From Azospirillum brasilense (lineage in GTDB: Bacteria; Pseudomonadota; Alphaproteobacteria; Azospirillales; Azospirillaceae): a DNA stretch of 64,000 nt. Shown piece by piece: positions 28,219 to 35,417 of this stretch. Under the pieces are notes generated by a model, which had not been told where the DNA came from, searched no databases, and saw only the letters and a list, made by a program, of their open reading frames with translations. A program made the translations under genes and the position numbers. How positions within the stretch are numbered: the first letter of the stretch is position 1; each line of letters opens with the position of its first letter. Where the stretch lies: contig NZ_VITI01000008.1 in NCBI RefSeq assembly GCF_007827795.1, positions 1-64,000 on the forward strand, read 5' to 3'.

Positions 28219-28327
28219 CGGTCGGTGGGCTCCCGCGACTGGTGATCTCGTCGCCTTGCGTTAACCTTTGCAGGTCCGGAACAAAAGCGATACCTGCCAC
28301 GTAAAAATTGCAAGGCCGCCGGGACAC

Positions 28328-28360
28328 AAAACAACGACGCCGCAGGGCGGGCCTGCGGCG
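28328..28360 (-). terminator. Terminator after sciP
   Basis: On the minus strand CGCCGCAGG and CCTGCGGCG pair around CCCGC, followed by TCGTTGTTTTG. It lies about 35 bases beyond the sciP stop. Confidence 0.75.
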
Positions 28361-28393
28361 GTCTGGTCTGGTCAGACAGCGAGCGAGAGTCGC

Positions 28394-28663
28394 TTATTCG
28401 GCGGCGGTGCTGGCCATCCGGCTGCGCACGGACGGGGGCGGCTGGTTGCCGCGATAGTCCTGCAGCCGCGTGGCGCGCAGGCCCCGCATGCCGTGGCTGT
28501 CGATCAGCCGCTGCCAGGATAGGAACTCTTCCACGGACAGGGTGTAGCGGCGGCACGCCTCCTCGAGGCTGATCAGCCCCGAGCGCACGCCGGCCACGAC
28601 CTCCGCCTTGCGCCGCATGACCCAGCGCTTGGTGTCCGGAGGGGGAAGATCATTTTCTGTCAT
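28394..28663 (-). CDS. sciP: CtrA inhibitor SciP (DUF1153)
   Basis: 89 residues from ATG 28663, which has AGGA seven bases ahead; two further in-frame ATGs upstream (28717, 28756) lack Shine-Dalgarno sites. LPPPDTKRWVMRRKAEVV, then SLEEACRRYTLSVEEFLSWQ, is the helix-turn-helix core of the DUF1153 family. Caulobacter SciP binds CtrA and blocks transcription of CtrA-dependent genes, many of them flagellar. It lies downstream of flgD and has a near-consensus CtrA box upstream, matching the known CtrA-SciP feedback in Caulobacter. Confidence 0.88.
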   Translation of the reverse strand: MTENDLPPPDTKRWVMRRKAEVVAGVRSGLISLEEACRRYTLSVEEFLSWQRLIDSHGMRGLRATRLQDYRGNQPPPSVRSRMASTAAE

Positions 28664-28801
28664 CGGCCGTCCTGCTGGACCGATGACCGACGCTCCACTG
28701 GAGCCATCGTCGCTCATTTCAAGCTCGCGAGATGACATGCGCGGACGCTCCACCATCAGCAGTGTATTCCACGATTTGGTGGTAACCTACCCCTTCTCCG
28801 C

Positions 28802-28817
28802 TTAACAAAAGCCTAAA
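28802..28817 (+). promoter_or_regulatory. Near-consensus CtrA box upstream of sciP
   Basis: TTAA (28802-28805), seven bases, CTAA (28813-28816), then A. Seven of eight half-site bases match TTAA-N7-TTAA. It lies about 140 bases upstream of the chosen sciP start. Confidence 0.5.
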
Positions 28818-28842
28818 CGATAGGGTTAATGTTTTAAGCATA

Positions 28843-28915
28843 AAAGGCATGGCGCACAGGCCCATCCGGACCCATGCCCATGCCTTTGACCAAGCCTTCG
28901 AAGGACGCCTGTGCG
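28843..28915 (-). promoter_or_regulatory. Structured 3' end of the fliK-flgD transcript
   Basis: AAAGGCATGG (28843-28852) is complementary to CCATGCCTTT (28878-28887), and CGCACAGG (28853-28860) to CCTGTGCG (28908-28915). The two stems interleave, so they exclude each other or form a pseudoknot. On the minus strand TTTTATG follows the first. The palindrome CCTTCGAAGG lies at 28895-28904. Likely a terminator or attenuator between flgD and sciP. Confidence 0.5.
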
Positions 28916-28931
28916 GGTGGGGAGGCCGCCC

Positions 28932-29660
28932 TCAATAAACCTTGGTGAGTTTCGACAGCGGGACCTCGGTGCTGCCCACGGAGACCACCGTTTCACCGTC
29001 CTTGTTGGAGCCGATGCCGTTGACCGTGCCGAAGGTGAAGGGGGTTGCCTTGATGATGTCGTCCTTCTTCTCGGACACCGGGGCGATGTTCAGGCGGTAC
29101 TGGCCCGGCTGGACGGCGTTGCCGCCGTCGTCCTTGAAGTCCCAGTTCACGACATGCTTGGTGCCGGCGGTGGTTTCGCCGGTCATCGACCGGACGACGC
29201 GGTTCTTGCTGTCCAGGATGTCCACGCGCACCGACTTGGCGGACTTTTCCAACTCGTAGGCCAGCGGGGCCGCCGTCATGCCCTGGGTGTAATCGAAGCC
29301 GTCGCCCTCGAAGGTGACCGTGCGGCCCAGATAGGCGAGGTTGGTCGAGTTGGTCGAGGCGTTCTGCAGCTTCAGCAGCTTGTCCAGGCGGCTGTTGGTC
29401 CCGATGTTCTGCTCCACGTTCGCGAAATCGACCAGCTGCTTGGTCATGTCGTTCGTGTCCATGGGCTTCAGCGGGTCCTGGTTCTGCATCTGCGTGGTCA
29501 GCAGCTTCAGGAAATGCTCGAAATTGTCACCCAGCCCCTTCACCGCGGTGTCGAGCTTCTGCTCGTCCGCAGTCTTGGTGGTCTTGGTGGAAGTATCGGT
29601 CTTCGTCTTGGTCTGGTTCGTGTTCCAGCTGCTGCCGTAGTCGGTGTTGGTGGTGGCCAT
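28932..29660 (-). CDS. flgD: Flagellar hook assembly (cap) protein FlgD
   Basis: 242 residues. The N-terminal export and cap segment has NFEHFLKLLTTQMQNQDPL and TNDMTKQLVDFANVEQN, the FlgD signature, after a Thr/Lys-rich start. The FLG-type fold follows, with YRLNIAPVSE in the Ig-like part. It scaffolds hook polymerisation outside the cell and then leaves. It is co-transcribed with fliK, 40 bases upstream, a common pair. Confidence 0.95.
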   Translation of the reverse strand: MATTNTDYGSSWNTNQTKTKTDTSTKTTKTADEQKLDTAVKGLGDNFEHFLKLLTTQMQNQDPLKPMDTNDMTKQLVDFANVEQNIGTNSRLDKLLKLQNASTNSTNLAYLGRTVTFEGDGFDYTQGMTAAPLAYELEKSAKSVRVDILDSKNRVVRSMTGETTAGTKHVVNWDFKDDGGNAVQPGQYRLNIAPVSEKKDDIIKATPFTFGTVNGIGSNKDGETVVSVGSTEVPLSKLTKVY

Positions 29661-29700
29661 GGTGGTCGTCCTTCGCTGGAATGGCTGCAGCTGGTCTGAA

Positions 29701-31740
29701 TCAGGCTTGGATGTCGACGCGGCCCGGGGCCAGCGTCAGGGTGTAGGCGGCCTGGGCATCCTCCACTTCGCCGGCGCCGCCGCCGAGGCCGCGGCCCCGC
29801 CGGCCCGAACCGCCCTGCCGTCCCGAGTCCTGGAACGACTGGCCGCCCTCGCCGCGCAGGCTGAAGTTGAGGCTGTTGCTGTCCGCCTTCAGTCCAGCGT
29901 CTTGCAAGGCGCGTTCCAGATTGCGGCTGTCGCGCTGCAGCAGTTCGAGGGTCTGCGCCTTCTCCACGGCGACCGACGCGGTGACCCGCCCGTCCTGGCC
30001 GATCTCCAGCTTGATGTCGATGCGGCCCAACTCGGCGGGGCGCAGGTTGATGGTGAACTGGTCGTTGCCGTCCGACACGTTCTTGCTGATGTGGACGGCC
30101 ACTTGGTCCTGGACGCCCATCGGCAGGCCGGCGGACCCGCGGGACGGGCGAAGCTGGGCGGTGGTCAGCCCCGCCTCCACGCCGCTCGCCGTGTGAACGC
30201 CCTCGATCCCGGCGAAGACCGGATGCGTGGGTGTGTTGGGGTGGGGCGCGCCATCGGTCGGCGGGGCGGCGTCCGTGGCGGCCGCCGCAGCGGCGGCTGC
30301 GGTCAGGAACGCGCTTTGCCCGGCAGGCTTTGCCGGGTCGGCAACCGGTGCCTGGGGCGCCGGCGGCTGCGTCAGGGCGGCGTTGCCGCTCGGGTCCTGG
30401 TTGCCGCGGTTGCCGGCGTTGGCTCCGGCATCGCCGTCCGCTCCGGTCCGGGTCGCGCCCTTGGCCTTGGCCGCGGCGAGATCGGTCAGGGATTGTGGCA
30501 GCGGCGCGCTGTCGTCGTTCGGCAGGTCGGCGAGGGGAAGGGTGCCGGAGGACAAGGCGTCGGCGGCCGTCGCCGGCTTGTCCTTGGCCGCAGCGTCCCC
30601 GGCTTCGGCGTGGGGCGCGGCCAGCTCGGTCTGCGGACCGCCCGCCGGGACGACCGGCGCCGGCACGGCGTCCGCCATCGTCGGAAGCGCTTCCGCGACG
30701 GGCTTGGTCGCGGCTGCGGCCTGCACGGACTCGTCGGAGGCGGGCTTGGCCTTGCCATCCGGATGAGGGGGGGCGGTGGTTGCCAGGGCGGCGGCCAAAG
30801 CCGCTTCGGCGGCGGGGTCACCGGCCGAAGGAGCCTCCGCGCCGTCCGGAGCCGGAGCGCCGGGCGGCGTGGTTTCGACCGGGGCCGCCGCCTCGACCGC
30901 CCCGTCTTCCGTCGTCTTGTCGGCCTCTCCGTCATCCGGCGTGCCGATGGCCACCGGGGCGACGGCCAGCGACAGCGCGGCCTCCAGGTCGGTCAGGGTG
31001 GCGGATCGATCGGCGGTGACCAACGCCACGGTGGTCTCGGTCACGGTGACGGCCAGGTCGAGGATCACCGCCTCGCCGGTGCCGTCCTGCGCGGCCTGAT
31101 CGCCGGCACCGTCCTGCGCGGCGCCATCGCCCGTCGCGCCATCGGTCCGGTCCGGCGGAAGCTCCTCCGTCGTGTCGGTCAGGGCAGCGGCATCGGTGGG
31201 CGCCGGCTTGGCGGCGGCATCGTCCTGCACCGCTTTGGCGCTGGCGGCCTTCGCGTCCTTTGCCGCGGCGTGGTTCATGGTGGCGGCCTCCCGCCGTTCG
31301 GTGCGCACCGCGTGCGCGTCGTCGCCGGCCCTGGCCGCGTCGGATGTGCGGGCGTCCTTCCGCTCGGCGGTGCGCTGGCCCTCGTCCTTGCGGGCGGCGC
31401 GGGCTTCGGCCTGGGTGGCGGTATCGGAGGCTTGGCGCGGCTTGGCGGGTTCCGCGCGGATCGGTTCGGGGCGCGACGGCGGGCCGCGCTCCGCGGCCTT
31501 GCGATCGGCGGCCCGGTTGGCGGCGGCCTGATCGGCGGCACCCGCCGCGGCGTTGCGCCGGTCCTGGGCCGCGGTTTCCGCCTGGGCCTGATCGCGCTTG
31601 CGGGTGGAGGCCTCGCTGATCAGCCGGTCCATCATGGAGGCGAACTTGTCGCTTCGCGGGGCCGTGTTCTGGCTGGAGGAGGTCTGGCCCCTGACCAGGC
31701 TTTCGAACGCGGAGGGCGCGGTGTTCGTTAGGATGGCCAT
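29701..31740 (-). CDS. fliK: Flagellar hook-length control protein FliK
   Basis: 679 residues from ATG 31740 (MAILTNTAPSAFESLVRGQT). It is a molecular ruler that stops hook growth and switches the export gate FlhB. Residues about 60-500 are Ala/Asp/Pro/Thr-rich and presumably unfolded. The conserved C-terminal domain has DQFTINLRPAELGRIDIKLE and VEKAQTLELLQRDSRNLERA near residues 565-620. A sigma-54 promoter lies 40-60 bases upstream. Confidence 0.93.
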   Translation of the reverse strand: MAILTNTAPSAFESLVRGQTSSSQNTAPRSDKFASMMDRLISEASTRKRDQAQAETAAQDRRNAAAGAADQAAANRAADRKAAERGPPSRPEPIRAEPAKPRQASDTATQAEARAARKDEGQRTAERKDARTSDAARAGDDAHAVRTERREAATMNHAAAKDAKAASAKAVQDDAAAKPAPTDAAALTDTTEELPPDRTDGATGDGAAQDGAGDQAAQDGTGEAVILDLAVTVTETTVALVTADRSATLTDLEAALSLAVAPVAIGTPDDGEADKTTEDGAVEAAAPVETTPPGAPAPDGAEAPSAGDPAAEAALAAALATTAPPHPDGKAKPASDESVQAAAATKPVAEALPTMADAVPAPVVPAGGPQTELAAPHAEAGDAAAKDKPATAADALSSGTLPLADLPNDDSAPLPQSLTDLAAAKAKGATRTGADGDAGANAGNRGNQDPSGNAALTQPPAPQAPVADPAKPAGQSAFLTAAAAAAAATDAAPPTDGAPHPNTPTHPVFAGIEGVHTASGVEAGLTTAQLRPSRGSAGLPMGVQDQVAVHISKNVSDGNDQFTINLRPAELGRIDIKLEIGQDGRVTASVAVEKAQTLELLQRDSRNLERALQDAGLKADSNSLNFSLRGEGGQSFQDSGRQGGSGRRGRGLGGGAGEVEDAQAAYTLTLAPGRVDIQA

Positions 31741-31782
31741 GGAACGGATTCCCCGAAGCGGACAGGTGCACCCCATCCGAAA

Positions 31783-31797
31783 GCAACTAACGGGCCA
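31783..31797 (-). promoter_or_regulatory. Sigma-54 promoter of fliK-flgD
   Basis: Read on the minus strand, TGGCCCGTTAGTTGC has the -24 GG and -12 GC ten bases apart, as in TGGCACG-N4-TTGC. A start near 31771 would give a leader of about 30 bases to the fliK ATG. Confidence 0.65.
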
Positions 31798-31964
31798 GTT
31801 TCAGGCCGGTGCCGGCGCGTCCGCCCGCGATCCCGCGCCCGGCAGTTCCGTCCGCCGGGCGGCAATTTCCGCCGGGTGACCGGCGCTTCTTGCCGGACCC
31901 GGCAACGCCGAAGGGCCGCCCGGTCGGACGGCCCTTGCTGCGGATGGCGGCTCCGGCGGAGTCG

Positions 31965-32480
31965 TCAGAGGCGGGTGTTCAGGGTGGCGGAGGTGGACGG
32001 CCCGTGGCTCGGCGTGACGTAGGTCGCGCGGGGCGGAATCGGGGCGGTGCCGTAGGCGGGGGTGGTGGTCTGCCGGGCACGGTTGATCGCGCCGACCACC
32101 GTGTCCACCAGGATCTTCTGCGCCGCGCCGTTGCGGCGGAGCGCGTCGGCGTTGGCGGCGGACGCCTCGTACAGGCCGCGCGTGGCCTCGCGCAGCGCGG
32201 CCTTGGCCTCGTCGGGCAGGGCGGCCATGCCATCGCGGTCCACGCGCAGCAGGCGCGACACCTCCTCGTAGACCAGCATCATCGGCTGCTTCTCGCGCCC
32301 CAGCCGGGCCAGCTCGGCGCTGGTGCAGTGGCGCCTCACGGCCTCGGTCTCGCGCGCCAGATGGGCGCTCAGCCGGTTCATCAGCTCGACCAGGGCGGCG
32401 GCGCGCTCCTCCGCGTTCTTGGGCAGATTGGCGGCGGGAGCCTTGGACGGCTGCGGGAAACGGACGTCGACCTTATCCAT
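31965..32480 (-). CDS. Flagellar export chaperone, FlgN-like
   Basis: 171 residues; predicted helical from about 15 to 130, with AAALVELMNRLSAHLARETE and the segment EEVSRLLRVDRDGMAALPDE, like FlgN-type chaperones that carry hook-filament junction proteins to the export gate. The C-terminal 35 residues are Pro/Thr-rich. Its ATG overlaps the flgJ stop by eight bases, so it is the last gene of flgI-flgJ-flgN. The family call rests on length, helix pattern and position. Confidence 0.65.
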   Translation of the reverse strand: MDKVDVRFPQPSKAPAANLPKNAEERAAALVELMNRLSAHLARETEAVRRHCTSAELARLGREKQPMMLVYEEVSRLLRVDRDGMAALPDEAKAALREATRGLYEASAANADALRRNGAAQKILVDTVVGAINRARQTTTPAYGTAPIPPRATYVTPSHGPSTSATLNTRL

Positions 32481-32880
32481 GGTTGCCCTCCTGTGCGCGC
32501 AGAAGCTCGCGGTAAACCTGATCGGCGATGCCGAACCCGCCGCTGCGGGACACTTGCTTGCCGTATTCGTTGGTCAGCATGGAGCGGAACATCTCCTCGG
32601 CATGGCCGCCGCCGAAGGTCTGGTCCACTTCGATCCCGTCGAGCATGTGGCCCAGCATCTGGGAGACGAAGACGCTCTCGAACTCGTTCGCGGACTGGCG
32701 GAGCTTGGCGCGGATCGCCGGGTCCACCTTGCTTTCCGCGCTTTTGGGATCGACCAGATCGGTCCGCACCGCCGTCCGGACGCCCGCCTGGGCGCCGAAC
32801 TGCGCACCGTTCTGGGCGCGCTCGGCGGCCGCGGGCAGGCGCGGGGGCGGAAGGCCGGGAAGAGAAAGCGTCGTATCCAT
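32473..32880 (-). CDS. flgJ: Rod-binding protein FlgJ, N-terminal domain only
   Basis: 135 residues. The rod-binding domain is clear at ANEFESVFVSQMLGHMLDGI and FGGGHAEEMFRSMLTNEYGK. There is no C-terminal muramidase domain as in E. coli FlgJ, which is usual in alphaproteobacteria, so a separate lytic enzyme must open the wall for the rod. Its start overlaps the flgI stop (TGATG). Confidence 0.9.
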   Translation of the reverse strand: MDTTLSLPGLPPPRLPAAAERAQNGAQFGAQAGVRTAVRTDLVDPKSAESKVDPAIRAKLRQSANEFESVFVSQMLGHMLDGIEVDQTFGGGHAEEMFRSMLTNEYGKQVSRSGGFGIADQVYRELLRAQEGNHG

Positions 32881-34058
32881 CAGATCACCTCGATCTCCGC
32901 CTGCAGGGCTCCGGCGGCCTTGATCGACTGAAGGATGGCGATCATGTCCCGGGGACCCACGCCAAGCGCATTCAAGGATTGTACCAACTCCTGGAGCGTC
33001 ACCCCGGAATTCATCACGGCCAGCCGGTTGTTGGACTGGTCGTCCACCTGGATGTCGGTGCGCGGCACCACGGCGGTCTCGCCCTGGCTGAAGGGGCCGG
33101 GCTGGCTGACCTGCGGCGTCTCGGTGACGCGGATCGTCAGGTTGCCCTGGGCGATGGCGACGGTGGAGATGCGGACGTTCTCGCCCATCACGATCACGCC
33201 GGACTTCTCGTCCACCACCACGCGGGCGACCTGATCGGGGGTGACGCGGAGCTGCTCGATCTCGGTGATCAGGCCGACGATGTCGCCGCGCCGGGCCTCC
33301 GGCACGCTCAGCAGGACCGAGGAGGGGTCGGTGGCCTGCGCCCGATTGCCGCGAAGCTGGATGTTGATGGCGGTGGCCACGCGCTGGGCGGTGGTGAAGT
33401 CCGGGTTGCGCAGCGACAGGCGCAGCACCGGCAGTTCGGCCAGCGAGAACTGGATTTCGCGCTCGACGATGGCGCCTGAGGAGATGCGGCCCGAGGTGGG
33501 GACGCCGCGCGTCACGCTGGCCCCCTGGCCCTGGGCGGAGAAGCCGGACACCGCGATCGGCCCCTGGGCCACGGCATAGACCTCGCCGTCGGCGCCCAGC
33601 AGCGGGGTGACCAGCAGCGTGCCGCCGAGCAGGCTCTTCGAATCGCCCATCGCCGACACGGTGGCGTCGATGCGCGTGCCCTGGGCGGAGTAGGGCGGCA
33701 GGGTCGCCGTCACCATCACCGCCGCCACGTTCTTGGTGCGCAGGTTGGTGCCGCGGGTGTTGACGCCCATCCGCTCCAGCATGCCGACCAGGCTCTGCTC
33801 GGTGAAGGGCGAGTTGTTGAGGCTGTCGCCCGTGCCGTTCAGGCCGACCACCAGCCCGTAGCCGATCAGCATGTTGTCGCGCACGCCCTCGACATCCACC
33901 ACGTCCTTGATCCGCGCCGACGAGGCCGAGGCCGGCGCCGACAGCGCGAGCAACGCCGCGGCCAGGGCGGCCAGCATCGCGACCGCGCGCAGCAGGACGG
34001 CAGTGCGGGGCAGTGCGGTGCGGCACAGTGCGGCACGGGTCAGTGCGGTGGCGGTCAT
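32880..34058 (-). CDS. flgI: Flagellar P-ring protein FlgI
   Basis: 392 residues from ATG 34058, with GAGGAG ahead. A signal peptide of about 46 residues (hydrophobic core VAMLAALAAALLALS, cleavage near ASA-SS) sends it to the periplasm, where it forms the P ring. ARIKDVVDVEGVRDNMLIGY and GLNGTGDS are diagnostic. The N-terminal 26 residues before the core are encoded by imperfect repeats of GTGCGGCAC-like units (about 34000-34050), which is odd for a signal peptide. It is divergent from fliX. Confidence 0.95.
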   Translation of the reverse strand: MTATALTRAALCRTALPRTAVLLRAVAMLAALAAALLALSAPASASSARIKDVVDVEGVRDNMLIGYGLVVGLNGTGDSLNNSPFTEQSLVGMLERMGVNTRGTNLRTKNVAAVMVTATLPPYSAQGTRIDATVSAMGDSKSLLGGTLLVTPLLGADGEVYAVAQGPIAVSGFSAQGQGASVTRGVPTSGRISSGAIVEREIQFSLAELPVLRLSLRNPDFTTAQRVATAINIQLRGNRAQATDPSSVLLSVPEARRGDIVGLITEIEQLRVTPDQVARVVVDEKSGVIVMGENVRISTVAIAQGNLTIRVTETPQVSQPGPFSQGETAVVPRTDIQVDDQSNNRLAVMNSGVTLQELVQSLNALGVGPRDMIAILQSIKAAGALQAEIEVI

Positions 34059-34216
34059 GGCGGGGACACTCCTCAACGGCTGTCCCTTCCTATACAAACG
34101 GCGTGCCAGAGCCGCGAACGGCAGGCAAAGGGCGGGATCGGCAAGGGGACGCGGCGGCGGCGGATGAAAAGGCCGGAAATTGGCACCGCCTCCAACCGCT
34201 TTATGTCACGGAAGCA

Positions 34217-34231
34217 GGGCAATTTTTGCCC
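34217..34231. promoter_or_regulatory. Inverted repeat in the flgI-fliX divergent region
   Basis: GGGCAATTTTTGCCC is a 6-bp perfect inverted repeat around TTT. It lies upstream of fliX and, on the other strand, of flgI, and may be an operator for a flagellar regulator such as FlbD, whose activity FliX controls in Caulobacter. Confidence 0.45.
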
Positions 34232-34245
34232 GATTGCGGCAAACC

Positions 34246-34274
34246 TTGACCGGATGTTAAGGTGCTTCCATCTA
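34246..34274 (+). promoter_or_regulatory. Putative promoter of fliX
   Basis: TTGACC (34246-34251), 17 bases, CATCTA (34269-34274). The half-site TTAA lies in the spacer. The transcript would have a leader of about 30 bases. Confidence 0.4.
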
Positions 34275-34310
34275 GAGTATCGCGCTTTTCCGAAACCGGT
34301 TGCACGGAAC

Positions 34311-34727
34311 ATGAAAGTCGAAGGCCCCGGAAAACTTCGCGGCAGCAGCTCGGTCCGGCGCACGGGGAAGGCCGAAGGCTCGTCCGGTGCGTCCTTTTCC
34401 AAGCAGCTCGTCGGCGAGACCAACACCGCGCAGGGCGTCCATGCCGCGGCACCGCTGGCCGGCATCGCCAGCGTGCTGGCGTTGCAGGAGGTGGACGACG
34501 CCACGGCCCGCGCGTCGCGCGGCAAGATGCGCGCCGAGGAGATGCTCGACAAGCTGGAGGAGATCCAGCACGGGCTTCTCGCTGGCACGCTTCCGGCGCA
34601 GAAGCTGATGGACCTCGTGAAGGTGGTGCAGTCGCGCCGCGTCCATGTGGACGACCCGCGGCTGGCCGAAATTCTTGACCAGATCGACCTGCGCGCCCAG
34701 GTCGAGCTGGCGAAGCTCACCCCCTGA
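34311..34727 (+). CDS. fliX: Flagellar assembly regulator FliX
   Basis: 138 residues from ATG 34311 (MKVEGPGKLRGSSSVRRTGK); the longer frame upstream is not supported. A basic, Gly/Ser-rich N-terminal half precedes the helical segment KMRAEEMLDKLEEIQHGLLA and LVKVVQSRRVHVDDPRLAE typical of FliX. In Caulobacter FliX links basal-body assembly to the activator FlbD and so to late flagellar genes. The divergent flgI arrangement matches Caulobacter. Confidence 0.9.
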   Translation: MKVEGPGKLRGSSSVRRTGKAEGSSGASFSKQLVGETNTAQGVHAAAPLAGIASVLALQEVDDATARASRGKMRAEEMLDKLEEIQHGLLAGTLPAQKLMDLVKVVQSRRVHVDDPRLAEILDQIDLRAQVELAKLTP

Positions 34728-34867
34728 GCGCCTTTTCCGGCTCCGCCGCCCGCGGCCCCGGCCGTAGGACCGGCTTTTCGGCATCGGCCGTACGGCCATC
34801 GCCGAACGTTTCACAAAACTTTGCTTCTCCAAGGGCTTGTTCGCGCTTCGATAGGCGAAGCGCGGGG

Positions 34868-34896
34868 TTGCGGTTGCCGGTGCGCCTACCTATACT
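34868..34896 (+). promoter_or_regulatory. Sigma-70 promoter of dksA
   Basis: TTGCGG (34868-34873), 17 bases, TATACT (34891-34896). Predicted start about 35 bases before the dksA ATG. A weak hairpin with CTTTTC near 34757-34782 may end the fliX message upstream. Confidence 0.7.
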
Positions 34897-34937
34897 CCGC
34901 GCCGCCCGGATCACCCTTTTGCGTTGGATGCTCTCGG

Positions 34938-35357
34938 ATGTCGTCTCCGCTTCTGCCTAAGAACTACACCCCGTCGGAAGACGAGGAGTTCATGAATCCC
35001 GTGATGCGGGAATATTTCCGCCAGAAGCTGCTGCGCTGGCGCGCGGAGCTGCTGGCTGAATCCAGCGAGACCCTGAGCAGCCTTCAGGAAGGCGGCATCC
35101 AGGAACCGGACATCGCCGACCGCGCGTCGGCCGAGACCGACCGGGCGCTGGAACTCCGCACCCGCGACCGCGAGCGCAAGCTGATCTCCAAGATCGATGC
35201 GGCGCTGGAGCGGTTGCAGGACGGGTCCTACGGCTACTGCGAGGAAACGGGGGAGCCCATCTCCGTCCGCCGCCTCGACGCCCGCCCCATCGCGACGCTG
35301 AGCCTGGAAGCCCAGGAGCGGCACGAGCGCATGGAGCGCACCCAGCGCGACGACTGA
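34938..35357 (+). CDS. dksA: RNA polymerase-binding factor DksA
   Basis: 139 residues from ATG 34938 (MSSPLLPKNYTPSEDEEFMN). It binds the RNA polymerase secondary channel and acts with ppGpp. The coiled coil runs through REYFRQKLLRWRAELLAESS, with conserved acids at the tip region (DIADRASAETDRALEL). The globular end reads YGYCEETGEPISVRRLDARP: only the first of the four zinc-finger cysteines is kept, with Thr, Ser and Ala at the others. It is therefore a zinc-less DksA, as in several alphaproteobacteria. Confidence 0.95.
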   Translation: MSSPLLPKNYTPSEDEEFMNPVMREYFRQKLLRWRAELLAESSETLSSLQEGGIQEPDIADRASAETDRALELRTRDRERKLISKIDAALERLQDGSYGYCEETGEPISVRRLDARPIATLSLEAQERHERMERTQRDD

Positions 35358-35381
35358 CGCGGCGGATATCGTCGCTGTCTC

Positions 35382-35416
35382 GGACAAGCCCCACCGATCC
35401 CGGCGGGGGCTTGTCC
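35382..35416. terminator. Hairpin between dksA and the convergent TPR gene
   Basis: GGACAAGCCCC and GGGGCTTGTCC pair perfectly around about 13 bases. T residues are few on both strands, so it is probably a weak shared terminator or a stability element. Confidence 0.55.
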
Positions 35417-35417
35417 G

